From positions 196,224 through 260,223 of the forward strand of contig CANMWG010000002.1 in the NCBI GenBank assembly GCA_947501555.1: DNA of 64,000 bases, in the 5' to 3' direction. This DNA comes from an uncultured Paracoccaceae bacterium. Lineage in GTDB: Bacteria > Pseudomonadota > Alphaproteobacteria > Rhodobacterales > Rhodobacteraceae. This document shows, piece after piece, positions 8,432 to 15,869 of the stretch. Every line of letters starts with the position of its first letter. Position 1 is the first letter of the stretch. Under the pieces are notes generated by a model. That model was not told the DNA's origin. It worked only from the letters and a program-made list of their open reading frames with translations, and searched no databases. Made by a program: the position numbers and the translations under genes.

Positions 8432-8932
8432 TTAACCACGCGCTCGCTTCAACGCCTTCTTGATCAACATATCCCGCTTCATGCGGGTCAGCCGATCAAA
8501 GAACATCTTGCCCGCCAGATGATCAATCTGATGTTGCACAGAGGTGGCCCAAAGACCGACAAAATCCTTTCGGTCCCACTGGCCTTGATCATTCAAAAAC
8601 CGGACGGTCACAGCGCGCGGGCGGGCCAGCTTGGCCCAGACGCCCGGCAAATTAGGCGAGCCTTCCTCATGGGTGCGCAGCTCAACACTGGCATGTAAAA
8701 TCTCTGGATTGGCCATGCGCACAGCCTGCCCGCGTTTCTCGGATGCATCCACCACCGCCAAGGCCAGCCCCACCCCCAATTGCGGCGCGGCCAGCCCAAC
8801 ACCGGGCATCGTGTCCATGGCCGTGATCATCTCATCCCACAACGCACGAATGTCATCTGTAATTTCTTCGACAGAGGCGGCAGGGGTACGCAAAACCGGA
8901 TTGGGCCAAGGCACATAAGGGCGATGGGTCAT
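8432..8932 (-). CDS. def: Peptide deformylase-like protein, catalytic residues altered
   Basis: 166 residues with a clear deformylase fold, but the active site is degenerate. Motif 1 is intact (GVGLAAPQ, 44-51). Motif 2, normally EGCLS with the metal-binding Cys, reads EGSPN (90-94), so Cys is Ser. Motif 3, normally QHExDH with the catalytic Glu, reads QHQIDH (133-138), so Glu is Gln, while both His ligands remain. True deformylase activity is therefore unlikely. It may bind nascent chains or formyl-peptides, or be a structural paralogue. It is the last of three tandem def genes, overlapping the middle one by 4 bp. Confidence 0.88.
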   Translation of the reverse strand: MTHRPYVPWPNPVLRTPAASVEEITDDIRALWDEMITAMDTMPGVGLAAPQLGVGLALAVVDASEKRGQAVRMANPEILHASVELRTHEEGSPNLPGVWAKLARPRAVTVRFLNDQGQWDRKDFVGLWATSVQHQIDHLAGKMFFDRLTRMKRDMLIKKALKRARG

Positions 8933-9390
8933 TGTTCCACCCCATGATCCGTAATCAGCACGCCGTCCAAATGATCCAGCTCATGACAAAAGCAAATGGC
9001 CTGCGGACCGGCAAGGCGGGCCTCTTGCACGGCCCCTGACAGATCTTGCCAGCGGGCCGCGACCCACACCGGGCGGTCCACATCAAAGGCGCGATCCGGG
9101 ATGGACAAGCAGGCCTCGGTTCCTGTGGCGGTCTCATCCGCGCGGGCGACAACCGTTGGGTTCACAAAGGCGATCGGGGTGCGGTCACCTTCTTTCCATG
9201 TCACATCCGTCACAAACACACGGGACGCAACACCCACCTGCGGGGCCGCCAAACCACGGCCGGGGGCGTCATACATGGTTGCAAACATATCCGCGACCAA
9301 AGTGTTCAGCGCATCATCAAAGGCGGTGACAGGATCACACACCGCACGCAAAACCGGATCCCCGTCAAAGCGAAGGTCCAGCACAGCCAT
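8929..9390 (-). CDS. def: Peptide deformylase paralogue
   Basis: 153 residues. The metalloprotease motifs are kept with small changes: GRGLAAPQ (44-51), EACLS (92-96, Cys94 as metal ligand; the usual Gly is Ala) and CHELDH (135-140, His136, Glu137 and His140 kept; the usual Gln is Cys). All direct metal ligands and the catalytic Glu are present, so activity is plausible, but it is clearly divergent from the canonical copy. The C-terminus is shorter than usual. The start ATG overlaps the stop of the upstream def as TGATG, so the three genes are probably one transcript. Confidence 0.9.
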   Translation of the reverse strand: MAVLDLRFDGDPVLRAVCDPVTAFDDALNTLVADMFATMYDAPGRGLAAPQVGVASRVFVTDVTWKEGDRTPIAFVNPTVVARADETATGTEACLSIPDRAFDVDRPVWVAARWQDLSGAVQEARLAGPQAICFCHELDHLDGVLITDHGVEQ

Positions 9391-9911
9391 CAGCCACGGG
9401 CCATTTCGCGCTTTAGCTTTTGCATCTTGCGGGTGATCATCTGACGCTTCAGGGGCTTGAGGTAATCAATGAACAGCTTGCCATCCAGGTGATCCATCTC
9501 ATGCTGAACGCATGTGGCCCACAACCCGTCAAAGCGCGCGCGGGTGGTCTTGCCATCAAGACCCATCCATTCGACCTCAACCTCAGCGGGGCGCTCGACC
9601 TCGGCATATTGGTCAGGAATGGACAAACAGCCCTCATCATAAACCGACCGGTCTTCTGAGGTCCAAACGATCTGTGGATTGATCAACACCATTGGTTCGG
9701 GCGTGGCGTCTTCTTCCTTGGCGCAATCCATAACCAGCATGCGGTCCATCACCGCAACCTGCGGGGCGGCCAAGCCGATGCCGGGGGCATGATACATCGT
9801 CTCAAGCATGTCATCCGCCAAACGACGCAGGTCATCGGTGACCGAAGCAATAGGGTCAGCCACCTTCTTGAGGCGAGGATCAGGGTGAATAAGGATATTA
9901 CGCAAAGCCAT
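9390..9911 (-). CDS. def: Peptide deformylase, canonical copy
   Basis: 173 residues with unmodified deformylase motifs: GIGLAAPQ (44-51), EGCLS (93-97, Cys95 metal ligand) and QHEMDH (136-141, His137, Glu138 and His141). It removes N-formyl groups from new proteins using a bound metal. It is the first and best conserved of the three tandem paralogues, so it is the likely essential housekeeping enzyme. Its C-terminal helix (LKPLKRQMITRKMQKLKREM) is highly basic, as in other ribosome-interacting deformylases. The promoter should lie in the 115-bp gap shared with the divergent membrane-protein/XRE pair. Confidence 0.97.
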   Translation of the reverse strand: MALRNILIHPDPRLKKVADPIASVTDDLRRLADDMLETMYHAPGIGLAAPQVAVMDRMLVMDCAKEEDATPEPMVLINPQIVWTSEDRSVYDEGCLSIPDQYAEVERPAEVEVEWMGLDGKTTRARFDGLWATCVQHEMDHLDGKLFIDYLKPLKRQMITRKMQKLKREMARG

Positions 9912-9958
9912 GACCCGGATTTATGGCGCTGCGCACAGAATTGCAACTCATGGAAAGT

Positions 9959-10006
9959 GTAACCTTGACGTTACTCCAGGGAAACGATAAGTAACCCCTA
10001 GGTTAC
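9959..10006. promoter_or_regulatory. Paired GTAACC-N4-GGTTAC dyads over a promoter
   Basis: GTAACC-CCTA-GGTTAC at 9991-10006 has perfect six-base arms. GTAACC-TTGA-CGTTAC at 9959-9974 has the same spacing with one mismatch. Their starts are 32 bp apart, about three helical turns. The left dyad contains TTGACG (9965-9970), a good -35; the right one overlaps the expected -10 (TAAGTA, 9988-9993). This is a typical operator layout for a dimeric HTH repressor, most simply the XRE protein encoded just downstream. A further GTAACC lies at 10635-10640 just after that gene. Confidence 0.65.
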
Positions 10007-10026
10007 ACATAACCGAGGAGAACAGC

Positions 10027-10431
10027 ATGGCTATCAATCCACTTACCGTCACCCGGCTGGCCGCCAATATCGGTTTGGTCGGGGTCCTGCTGGCTTTTGG
10101 GGTCGCCGCAGTCACGGGGAACGCAGGCGGGTCCTTTTGGACTTGGATGATCGGCGGGGTGGCCATCACAGGTGCCGTCGCGCAATTCCTCGTCTCAATG
10201 ATCTGGCCCAAAGCGATCCGGCCGGCATGGGACGAACAGGTGGTTGCAAGCCACAAAGCCGCGCTGCAATTCGGCTACTGGACGGCACTCTGTGGCTTTG
10301 TCATCCTCTTTGGGCTGACCCAGTTTGCCGGGCTCGACGGCGGGGTGGCCTTCCTGCTTATGGCACCCATACTGGCCGCCGCCCCATCGGTCTGGATGAT
10401 CGGGGCAGCCATGGCCGGACGGGCCGGATGA
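10027..10431 (+). CDS. Four-helix membrane protein paired with XRE regulator
   Basis: 134 residues with four predicted membrane helices at about 12-30, 36-59, 80-100 and 106-128, and a short charged loop (PKAIRPAWDEQ) after the second. GAGGAG precedes the start. The stop TGA overlaps the ATG of a 67-residue XRE regulator, so the two are translationally coupled. Small inner-membrane proteins coupled to a small Cro-like HTH protein are a recurring arrangement, but I know of no established function. A role in sensing or in holding the regulator is possible. Confidence 0.8.
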   Translation: MAINPLTVTRLAANIGLVGVLLAFGVAAVTGNAGGSFWTWMIGGVAITGAVAQFLVSMIWPKAIRPAWDEQVVASHKAALQFGYWTALCGFVILFGLTQFAGLDGGVAFLLMAPILAAAPSVWMIGAAMAGRAG

Positions 10432-10631
10432 ACCAACTGCAAAACCGGCTTAAACAGTACCGGCAAGCTGCAGGGCTGACCCAAGCCGGGCTTGCCGAAA
10501 AGGTCGAAGTCAGCCGGAAAACCATCAACACCGTCGAAAACGGTGTCTTCATCCCATCAACCGTGCTGGCCTTAAAACTGGCACAAGCACTTGGCACAAC
10601 GGTCGAGACGCTCTTTCAATTGCAGGACTAA
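10428..10631 (+). CDS. Small XRE (Cro/CI) family regulator
   Basis: 67 residues from the ATG at 10428, which overlaps the preceding stop (ATGA). Almost the whole protein is one HTH_3 domain: LKQYRQAAGLTQAGLAEKVEVSRKTI contains helices 1-3, then NTVENGVFIPSTVLALKLAQALGTTVETLF. There is no ligand domain, so any signal would have to come from another protein; the overlapping membrane protein is the obvious candidate. Two spaced dyads upstream of the operon suggest autoregulation. Similar stand-alone small regulators are known elsewhere in bacteria, usually repressors. Confidence 0.9.
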   Translation: MNQLQNRLKQYRQAAGLTQAGLAEKVEVSRKTINTVENGVFIPSTVLALKLAQALGTTVETLFQLQD

Positions 10632-10916
10632 CAGGTAACCTGACCCGCATGCGGACCCAGATCACCGATGCAACATCAGTCCAGCACGAAGACCTCTGGC
10701 GCGCCATACGGGGTACCCTGCAAAAATATCGGGTGCCACTCGACAGAACACTGCCGAGCCGACAATAGGATCGCGCAGTTAATGCAATCGTTCCGGGTAC
10801 ACGAAACGCAAGGGCAGTTCGAACACAGCATGACACTGGACACAACCTGGCATTTTCCATCTTGCACTCCGGCGCGCGACGCATACCCTGCGCGCAAACA
10901 GCCACAGGACATCCCC

Positions 10917-12086
10917 ATGACATTCGACACTGCCCCCGACCGCCGGAACACCCATTGCATCAAATGGGACGGGATGGAGGCAATCTATGGCGTCGACCCA
11001 GACGACGGCCTATCCATGTGGGTCGCAGACATGGAATTCGCCGCCGCGCCGCCAATCAAAAAAGCGGTGCAAGACATGGTGGACCATGGGGTCTATGGGT
11101 ACTTCGGCGACGACAGCAAATACCTTGGCGCGATCCAGTGGTGGATGGCCGAGCGGCACGGCTGGAACATCGACCCGTCTTGGATTTTTACAACGCACGG
11201 GCTGGTGAACGGGACGGCAATGTGCGTGGACGCTTTCACCAATCCGGGCGACGGGGTGGTGCTCTTCACGCCCGTCTATCACGCCTTCGCAAAGGTCATC
11301 AAAGCTGCCGGACGGCAAGTCGTCGAATGCGAACTAACCAACACGTCCGGGCGGTATGAAATGGACTTTGCCGCCTACGACGCGCAGATGACAGGAAATG
11401 AGCGGATGGTGATCCTCTGCTCGCCACATAACCCCGGCGGGCGGGTCTGGACCAAAGCGGAACTGCAAGCGGTCGCCGCCTTCGCCAAACGGCACGAATT
11501 GATTCTTGTGTCAGATGAAATTCACCACGACCTGACAATGCCAGGGCAGACGCATATCCCAATGGCGCATATCGACGGCATTTCAGACCGGTTGGTGATG
11601 ATGACGGCCACGACCAAGACGTTCAACATCGCAGGCTCGCATTCCGGGAACGTCATCATTGAAGACCCGGACCTGCGGGCGCGGTTCGGGGCACGAATGG
11701 CGGCGCTGGGGATGTCACCCAACAGCTTCGGGCTGTTCATGGCCACCGCGGCCTATAGCCCTGAAGGGGCGGCCTGGGTGGATGGGGTGAAGGCTTACAT
11801 CAACGAAAACCGCAAAATCTTTGACGCCGGGATCAACGCGATCCCGGGGCTGGCCTCCATGAACCTCGAAGCCACCTATCTGGCTTGGGTGGATTTCACG
11901 AACACAGGCATGAGCCGGGAAGAATTCACCGCGCGGGTCGAACAAAAAGCCAAAATCGCTGCCAACCACGGGCCAACGTTCGGGAAGGGCGGAGACAGCT
12001 TTCTACGGTTCAACCTCGGCGCACCAAAGGCGCAAATCGAGGAGGCAGTGGAGCGGTTGCAAAAGGCCTTTGGGGATTTGCAGTAG
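10917..12086 (+). CDS. patB: PatB/MalY-type PLP-dependent C-S lyase
   Basis: 389 residues from the ATG at 10917, preceded by AGGA; a longer in-frame ATG at 10668 adds an unconserved N-terminus. It is a fold-type I aminotransferase-like enzyme of the PatB/MalY group: WVADMEF near the N-terminus, HNPGG (171-175), SDEIHHDL with Asp200, and the PLP lysine Lys234 in TATTKTFNIAG. PatB/MalY enzymes cleave the C-S bond of cystathionine and related cysteine conjugates, giving pyruvate, ammonia and a thiol. An aminotransferase activity is also possible. It appears to be monocistronic. Confidence 0.9.
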   Translation: MTFDTAPDRRNTHCIKWDGMEAIYGVDPDDGLSMWVADMEFAAAPPIKKAVQDMVDHGVYGYFGDDSKYLGAIQWWMAERHGWNIDPSWIFTTHGLVNGTAMCVDAFTNPGDGVVLFTPVYHAFAKVIKAAGRQVVECELTNTSGRYEMDFAAYDAQMTGNERMVILCSPHNPGGRVWTKAELQAVAAFAKRHELILVSDEIHHDLTMPGQTHIPMAHIDGISDRLVMMTATTKTFNIAGSHSGNVIIEDPDLRARFGARMAALGMSPNSFGLFMATAAYSPEGAAWVDGVKAYINENRKIFDAGINAIPGLASMNLEATYLAWVDFTNTGMSREEFTARVEQKAKIAANHGPTFGKGGDSFLRFNLGAPKAQIEEAVERLQKAFGDLQ

Positions 12087-12274
12087 GTCGGAGCATGGCT
12101 CCGCGTCGCATAATGAATGGCGGAAAACGGACATTCATGAAGTATATGTCTTTGATGGTCAGGAAATTCTTGCGTCATTAAGATATGCGGCTTAAGATTT
12201 AAGAGGTATTTGAGCGCACTTTAGTCCAGACAAACTTTTGATTTTATATACTGTTGTTTTTGATCGAGGCCCAA

Positions 12275-14158
12275 ATGAGAGCGTCCGCGAGCCCCCAACA
12301 AGCAGTTTCTAGCCCGCCGTTGGCTCAGCCAAAAACCGTTTCGACTTCTAAAAACCTTGAATTCTCTCAGCTTGCGACGTTGCAGCATAAAGCAAATGGA
12401 TCGCCGACCGTACAGCGTTTGGCATCGTTTTCCACCATGGCCGCTCATATGGCCCCCCAAATTGCACGCACAATTCCTGAGAAGCCGGAAATGGGCCCGA
12501 GCGAAGACCCGATTCAAGCATTTTGGGGACCTTTGATAAGGCAATTTGGTCTGGGGTTTGCTCAAGGTGGCGCGATTGAAAAGAGCAAAGACGCAGCGAT
12601 TGAAAACATCGATGCAATGATTGGCGGAGCCGCTGAATTAATGAGCGCGGCAGTGGGTCAAGCGCTAAAAGACCCGACGATACAAGCCGAGCTCGAGAAA
12701 TTGATTGATGCCTCATCCGCATTGAACGCCGCGCGTGATTTTGCGACATTGCATGCAGGTCACCTCGTATCGGCCATTGCAAGTCAGATTGGTCAGTATG
12801 TCCCTGAGCTTCCCGATTGGATGCCGACCTATCTTAAGACGCTCCAGGCACGGATTGCGGCGCGACTAAAGGATACCTACCTCGCCAAAGCGCTCCAGAC
12901 AGTCAGGGAGGCCGCAGGTGTGATGTTCGGCGCAGTCATAGGTGCGGGTCTGACAAGTTATTTTGGCGGTATGATTGGCGACTACCTCAAACTTGCAGGT
13001 GGCAAGGCAGTGAAAGATACTGCGAAAACCTCTGCTGAAAACATGGCAAAAGAGATTGCAGCAAACGCCCAGTTTATCACTGGGGCCGCTGCGGCCTTAG
13101 AAAACGTACCAATGAGCCCTTTCAATCTTCCCCGTAAAGCGGGGCGTTTTGCCGGACGCAAAACAACACGGGCTATCTCAGGTCCATCGCCGGAATTGGG
13201 CGATACAAGCGCTGCGTTAGAGCAAGCCGCCGAAAGCACCACCTCAAACGTCACGGAAGGCATAAAAGATCAGGTCGAAAGCGGCGAAGGCAGCAAAGTC
13301 GGTGACAAAATCGGCACCGCATTGGAAGTGGCTCGTGTTGGATATGAGGTCGGAAAAGGAGTCAGCGATTATAGCAAGTCTGACGTCACTGGCGACAAGC
13401 TGGCGATTGTCGGCAAGACAGCTTTAACTGTTGCGACCCCTTATGCTGCGACATCCGTTTCGGCCTTCCTGATGAGCACGACAGTTTTGGCAACCGCGCC
13501 GGCGTGGCTTATCCCAGTATTAACGGCGGGCATTGTTGCAGGTAGCGGTTATTTAGCCGCGAAGATGATCGAAGGTGTCAGTTCTTATGCAGGCCCTGTC
13601 CTTGATCGCACCGCGCAAGAACCTTGGGCACATCCATTTGTGAAAGCGGGGCAAGGCATCAATACAGGCATAAGCGCAGTCAATTTGGGACGGGCATATG
13701 TAACCAGACCCGTTCCACTTATCGGCACAGGTCAAGAGGGTGTCGACGAAGCCCAAAAGGCTTATACGCGCGATAGCGATCGCCTTTTGGGCCGCAGACC
13801 CGCGCCTGAAAAACTGATCAGCTTTGCAAATTTGGCTGGAGAACTCGCTGCGCAAAAGCAACCAACGCTCGCAGAAATCCTTGGCCTTGCGCAACACCTG
13901 CCAGATCTGGTTGAAGAAGAGGACGCAGATGAGACACCAGCGCCAACGCGGCCCAGTGTTACAGAAACGTTGTTACGCCTTCAAGGATATCGGGGTGGGC
14001 TGATACATTATCCTTATGTTCCAATAACGATGGGCGGCCTTCAAATTCAAGCTTTGTTGGCGCCATTCAACGTCCAAAATGAGACACCTGATACCGTTCC
14101 GTCTACAGAACTGGACGATTCTGCGCTGGCAAACAGCAGAATCAGTGAACTCGATTAA
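12275..14158 (+). CDS. Large protein with eCIS-associated-like N-terminal motif
   Basis: 627 residues from the ATG at 12275, with GAGG upstream; a TTG at 12254 is less likely. Residues 36-56 (LQHKANGSPTVQRLASFSTMA) resemble the L-Q-x-x-A-x-x-S-P-x-x-Q repeats found N-terminally in proteins carried by or associated with extracellular contractile injection systems, usually before a DUF4157 domain. No DUF4157 HExxH is present here. Hydrophobic, Gly/Ala-rich segments at about 213-236 and 376-430 could insert into or span a membrane, and residues 545-556 are acidic. There is no signal peptide. The third codon positions look less GC-biased than in the neighbours. I see no sheath, tube, baseplate or immunity gene nearby. 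Function unknown. Confidence 0.7.
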   Translation: MRASASPQQAVSSPPLAQPKTVSTSKNLEFSQLATLQHKANGSPTVQRLASFSTMAAHMAPQIARTIPEKPEMGPSEDPIQAFWGPLIRQFGLGFAQGGAIEKSKDAAIENIDAMIGGAAELMSAAVGQALKDPTIQAELEKLIDASSALNAARDFATLHAGHLVSAIASQIGQYVPELPDWMPTYLKTLQARIAARLKDTYLAKALQTVREAAGVMFGAVIGAGLTSYFGGMIGDYLKLAGGKAVKDTAKTSAENMAKEIAANAQFITGAAAALENVPMSPFNLPRKAGRFAGRKTTRAISGPSPELGDTSAALEQAAESTTSNVTEGIKDQVESGEGSKVGDKIGTALEVARVGYEVGKGVSDYSKSDVTGDKLAIVGKTALTVATPYAATSVSAFLMSTTVLATAPAWLIPVLTAGIVAGSGYLAAKMIEGVSSYAGPVLDRTAQEPWAHPFVKAGQGINTGISAVNLGRAYVTRPVPLIGTGQEGVDEAQKAYTRDSDRLLGRRPAPEKLISFANLAGELAAQKQPTLAEILGLAQHLPDLVEEEDADETPAPTRPSVTETLLRLQGYRGGLIHYPYVPITMGGLQIQALLAPFNVQNETPDTVPSTELDDSALANSRISELD

Positions 14159-14609
14159 TGGTAAACGGAGTCGTAGCCGTCCGAACTGCCTTACAGAAAT
14201 ACCCTGCGACGCCGCCGGATAACCGGACCTTCATGCGCAACGCAACAAAAACTGTAAGCGCGCAGGTCCGCATTGTGTGAATTTGACCATCACAAGGTTT
14301 TGCAGCCGCAGCGAGTGTTAGGTTCGACGGACATCAAAGCAGCATTTCGGACCACCATCCAAGGGTAGCAGTGGACCATGATTGCCAAAACGTTTACGGC
14401 ACGATCACCGCACGAACTATCCCAAAACATGAAACAATGCGTACATCATGCATACACATTCTGTACGCAGTATTGCTCTCCAAAACGTACCTTCCCGGCT
14501 GCATTAACCTTCAAACGCACTCGTCTCCGCGCAAACATGAAAATCGCGCACGCCGCGTAAATGCAGCGCACGCTTACCCGTCCAAAATTAACGATTGCAA
14601 AGGGCCGTT
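14159..14609. other. Intergenic region with a long-loop inverted repeat
   Basis: This 451-base gap lies between converging genes. CGGACCT (14224-14230) pairs with AGGTCCG (14264-14270) and GCGC pairs inside it, giving a possible stem-loop of unknown role. The rest is moderately AT-rich with no open frame I would support. It may be remnant DNA that arrived with the preceding unusual gene. Confidence 0.35.
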
Positions 14610-14957
14610 CTACGACCCGATCAGCCCCGCCGGCACAAAATCAGGCCGCACAAAATCCGCCGCCGGTGCAGATGCCACAGGTGTCAGCCATTTAAACTCA
14701 AACACCCGCTCGCCATCCTCAGCAATCGAATTGACGACCAGACATTGATACAAATGCTTCGGCCCATCGTAGACATCCACACGGCCCCGCAGACGCTCAG
14801 ACCCTTCTAAATCAAGGGCGAAGCCGCCATCCCAGAAACGCCGAATACGATAGGTGTCATCCCCATCATGTACCGACAGACGGTCCTTGCGCTTCAGCGC
14901 GGCTTTCCGTGCTTCTTCCAACCCCTGACGCACAGCATCAGGCAAAAACGTATACAT
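14610..14957 (-). CDS. Conserved small protein, unknown function
   Basis: 115 residues, no signal peptide or membrane helix. The N-terminal half is a charged helix (DAVRQGLEEARKAALKRKDRL), followed by a beta-rich part (HDGDDTYRIRRFWDGGFALDLEG, RGRVDVYDGPKHLYQCLVVNS, RVFEFKWLT). It looks like a typical soluble conserved protein with normal codon use for the window. The last residues end in a proline-containing tail. It lies just downstream of the cob operon on the same strand. I do not recognise a family. Confidence 0.75.
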   Translation of the reverse strand: MYTFLPDAVRQGLEEARKAALKRKDRLSVHDGDDTYRIRRFWDGGFALDLEGSERLRGRVDVYDGPKHLYQCLVVNSIAEDGERVFEFKWLTPVASAPAADFVRPDFVPAGLIGS

Positions 14958-15046
14958 GGCAGTCCCCTCAAGACACGTCTAAAGTTGACCGCAGATAGGT
15001 AAATATCAAGTAACAATATGCGCCGCGACGCGGCAAACCCTTAAAA

Positions 15047-15814
15047 TTAAGCCTTAACCTTGGGCCGCAACACATGCGGCTTGGCCGCATCATACAAGGC
15101 ACTGTCGGGAAACCCATGCGAATCGGCCAATGCGGGGCCCACCAGAATCAGCGCAGTCCGCGTAATCTTAGCCGCCCGCACCTTCTCCCGCACATCCATC
15201 AACGTCCCGCGAATGATCAACTGATCCGGCCAACTGGCCCGGTAAATCACGGCCACCGGGCAATCCTCACCATAGTAAGGCGCCAACTGCCGCTCAATCT
15301 CACGCAGCGCGCGGATGCCCAAATGAATGGCCAAAGTCGCCCCCGTTCGGGCAAAGTTCTCCAACGTCTCGCCCGCGGGCATGCCGGTCGATTTCATCGA
15401 CATGCGGGTCAGTACAATCGATTGCGCCACCTCAGGTACCGTCAATTCGGTCCCCAAAGCGGCGGCTGCGGCCGCATAGGCAGGCACGCCGGGAATGATC
15501 TGATACTCAATCCCATCCGCCTTCAAACGCCTGATCTGCTCAGCAATCGCGCCATAAAGCGACGGATCGCCTGAATGCACCCGCGCCACATCCTGCCCCT
15601 TCGCATGGGCCTGCAAGATCACACCATGGGTATCATCCAAGGTCATCGGCGCCGTATCCATCACCACGGCCCCCTCAGGCGCACAGGCAACCACAGCCTC
15701 AGGCACCAAGGACCCCGCATACAGACACACCGGACATTCGCCGATCACACGGGCTGCCTTCAAGGTCAGCAACTCAGGATCACCGGGACCGGCACCAATA
15801 AAATAAACAGTCAT
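15047..15814 (-). CDS. cobM: Precorrin-4 C11-methyltransferase
   Basis: 255 residues from the ATG at 15814 (MTVYFIGAGPGDPELLTLKA), where the typical SAM-dependent tetrapyrrole methylase begins; a longer frame to 15979 has no family support. Marks are GAGPGDPELLT at the N-terminus, YAGSLVPEAV, HSGDPSLYGAI and IIPGVPAYAAAAAALG. CobM adds the C11 methyl group of the corrin ring. It is the last gene of the minus-strand cob cluster, 55 bp after cobJ. Confidence 0.95.
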   Translation of the reverse strand: MTVYFIGAGPGDPELLTLKAARVIGECPVCLYAGSLVPEAVVACAPEGAVVMDTAPMTLDDTHGVILQAHAKGQDVARVHSGDPSLYGAIAEQIRRLKADGIEYQIIPGVPAYAAAAAALGTELTVPEVAQSIVLTRMSMKSTGMPAGETLENFARTGATLAIHLGIRALREIERQLAPYYGEDCPVAVIYRASWPDQLIIRGTLMDVREKVRAAKITRTALILVGPALADSHGFPDSALYDAAKPHVLRPKVKA

Positions 15815-15869
15815 GAGACCTCCATGCGGGATGGTTGGGTGGGGCGGCTTTCGCGCCAGCGAAACAGCG

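Noticed and set aside
12275..14158. Polymorphic toxin with an immunity gene
   Set aside because: No nuclease or other toxin motif was visible at the C-terminus and no small immunity gene follows; the gap downstream is non-coding.
14371..14748. 125-codon plus-strand frame between converging genes
   Set aside because: It overlaps the conserved minus-strand gene at 14610-14957, has no ribosome site and shows no conserved pattern.
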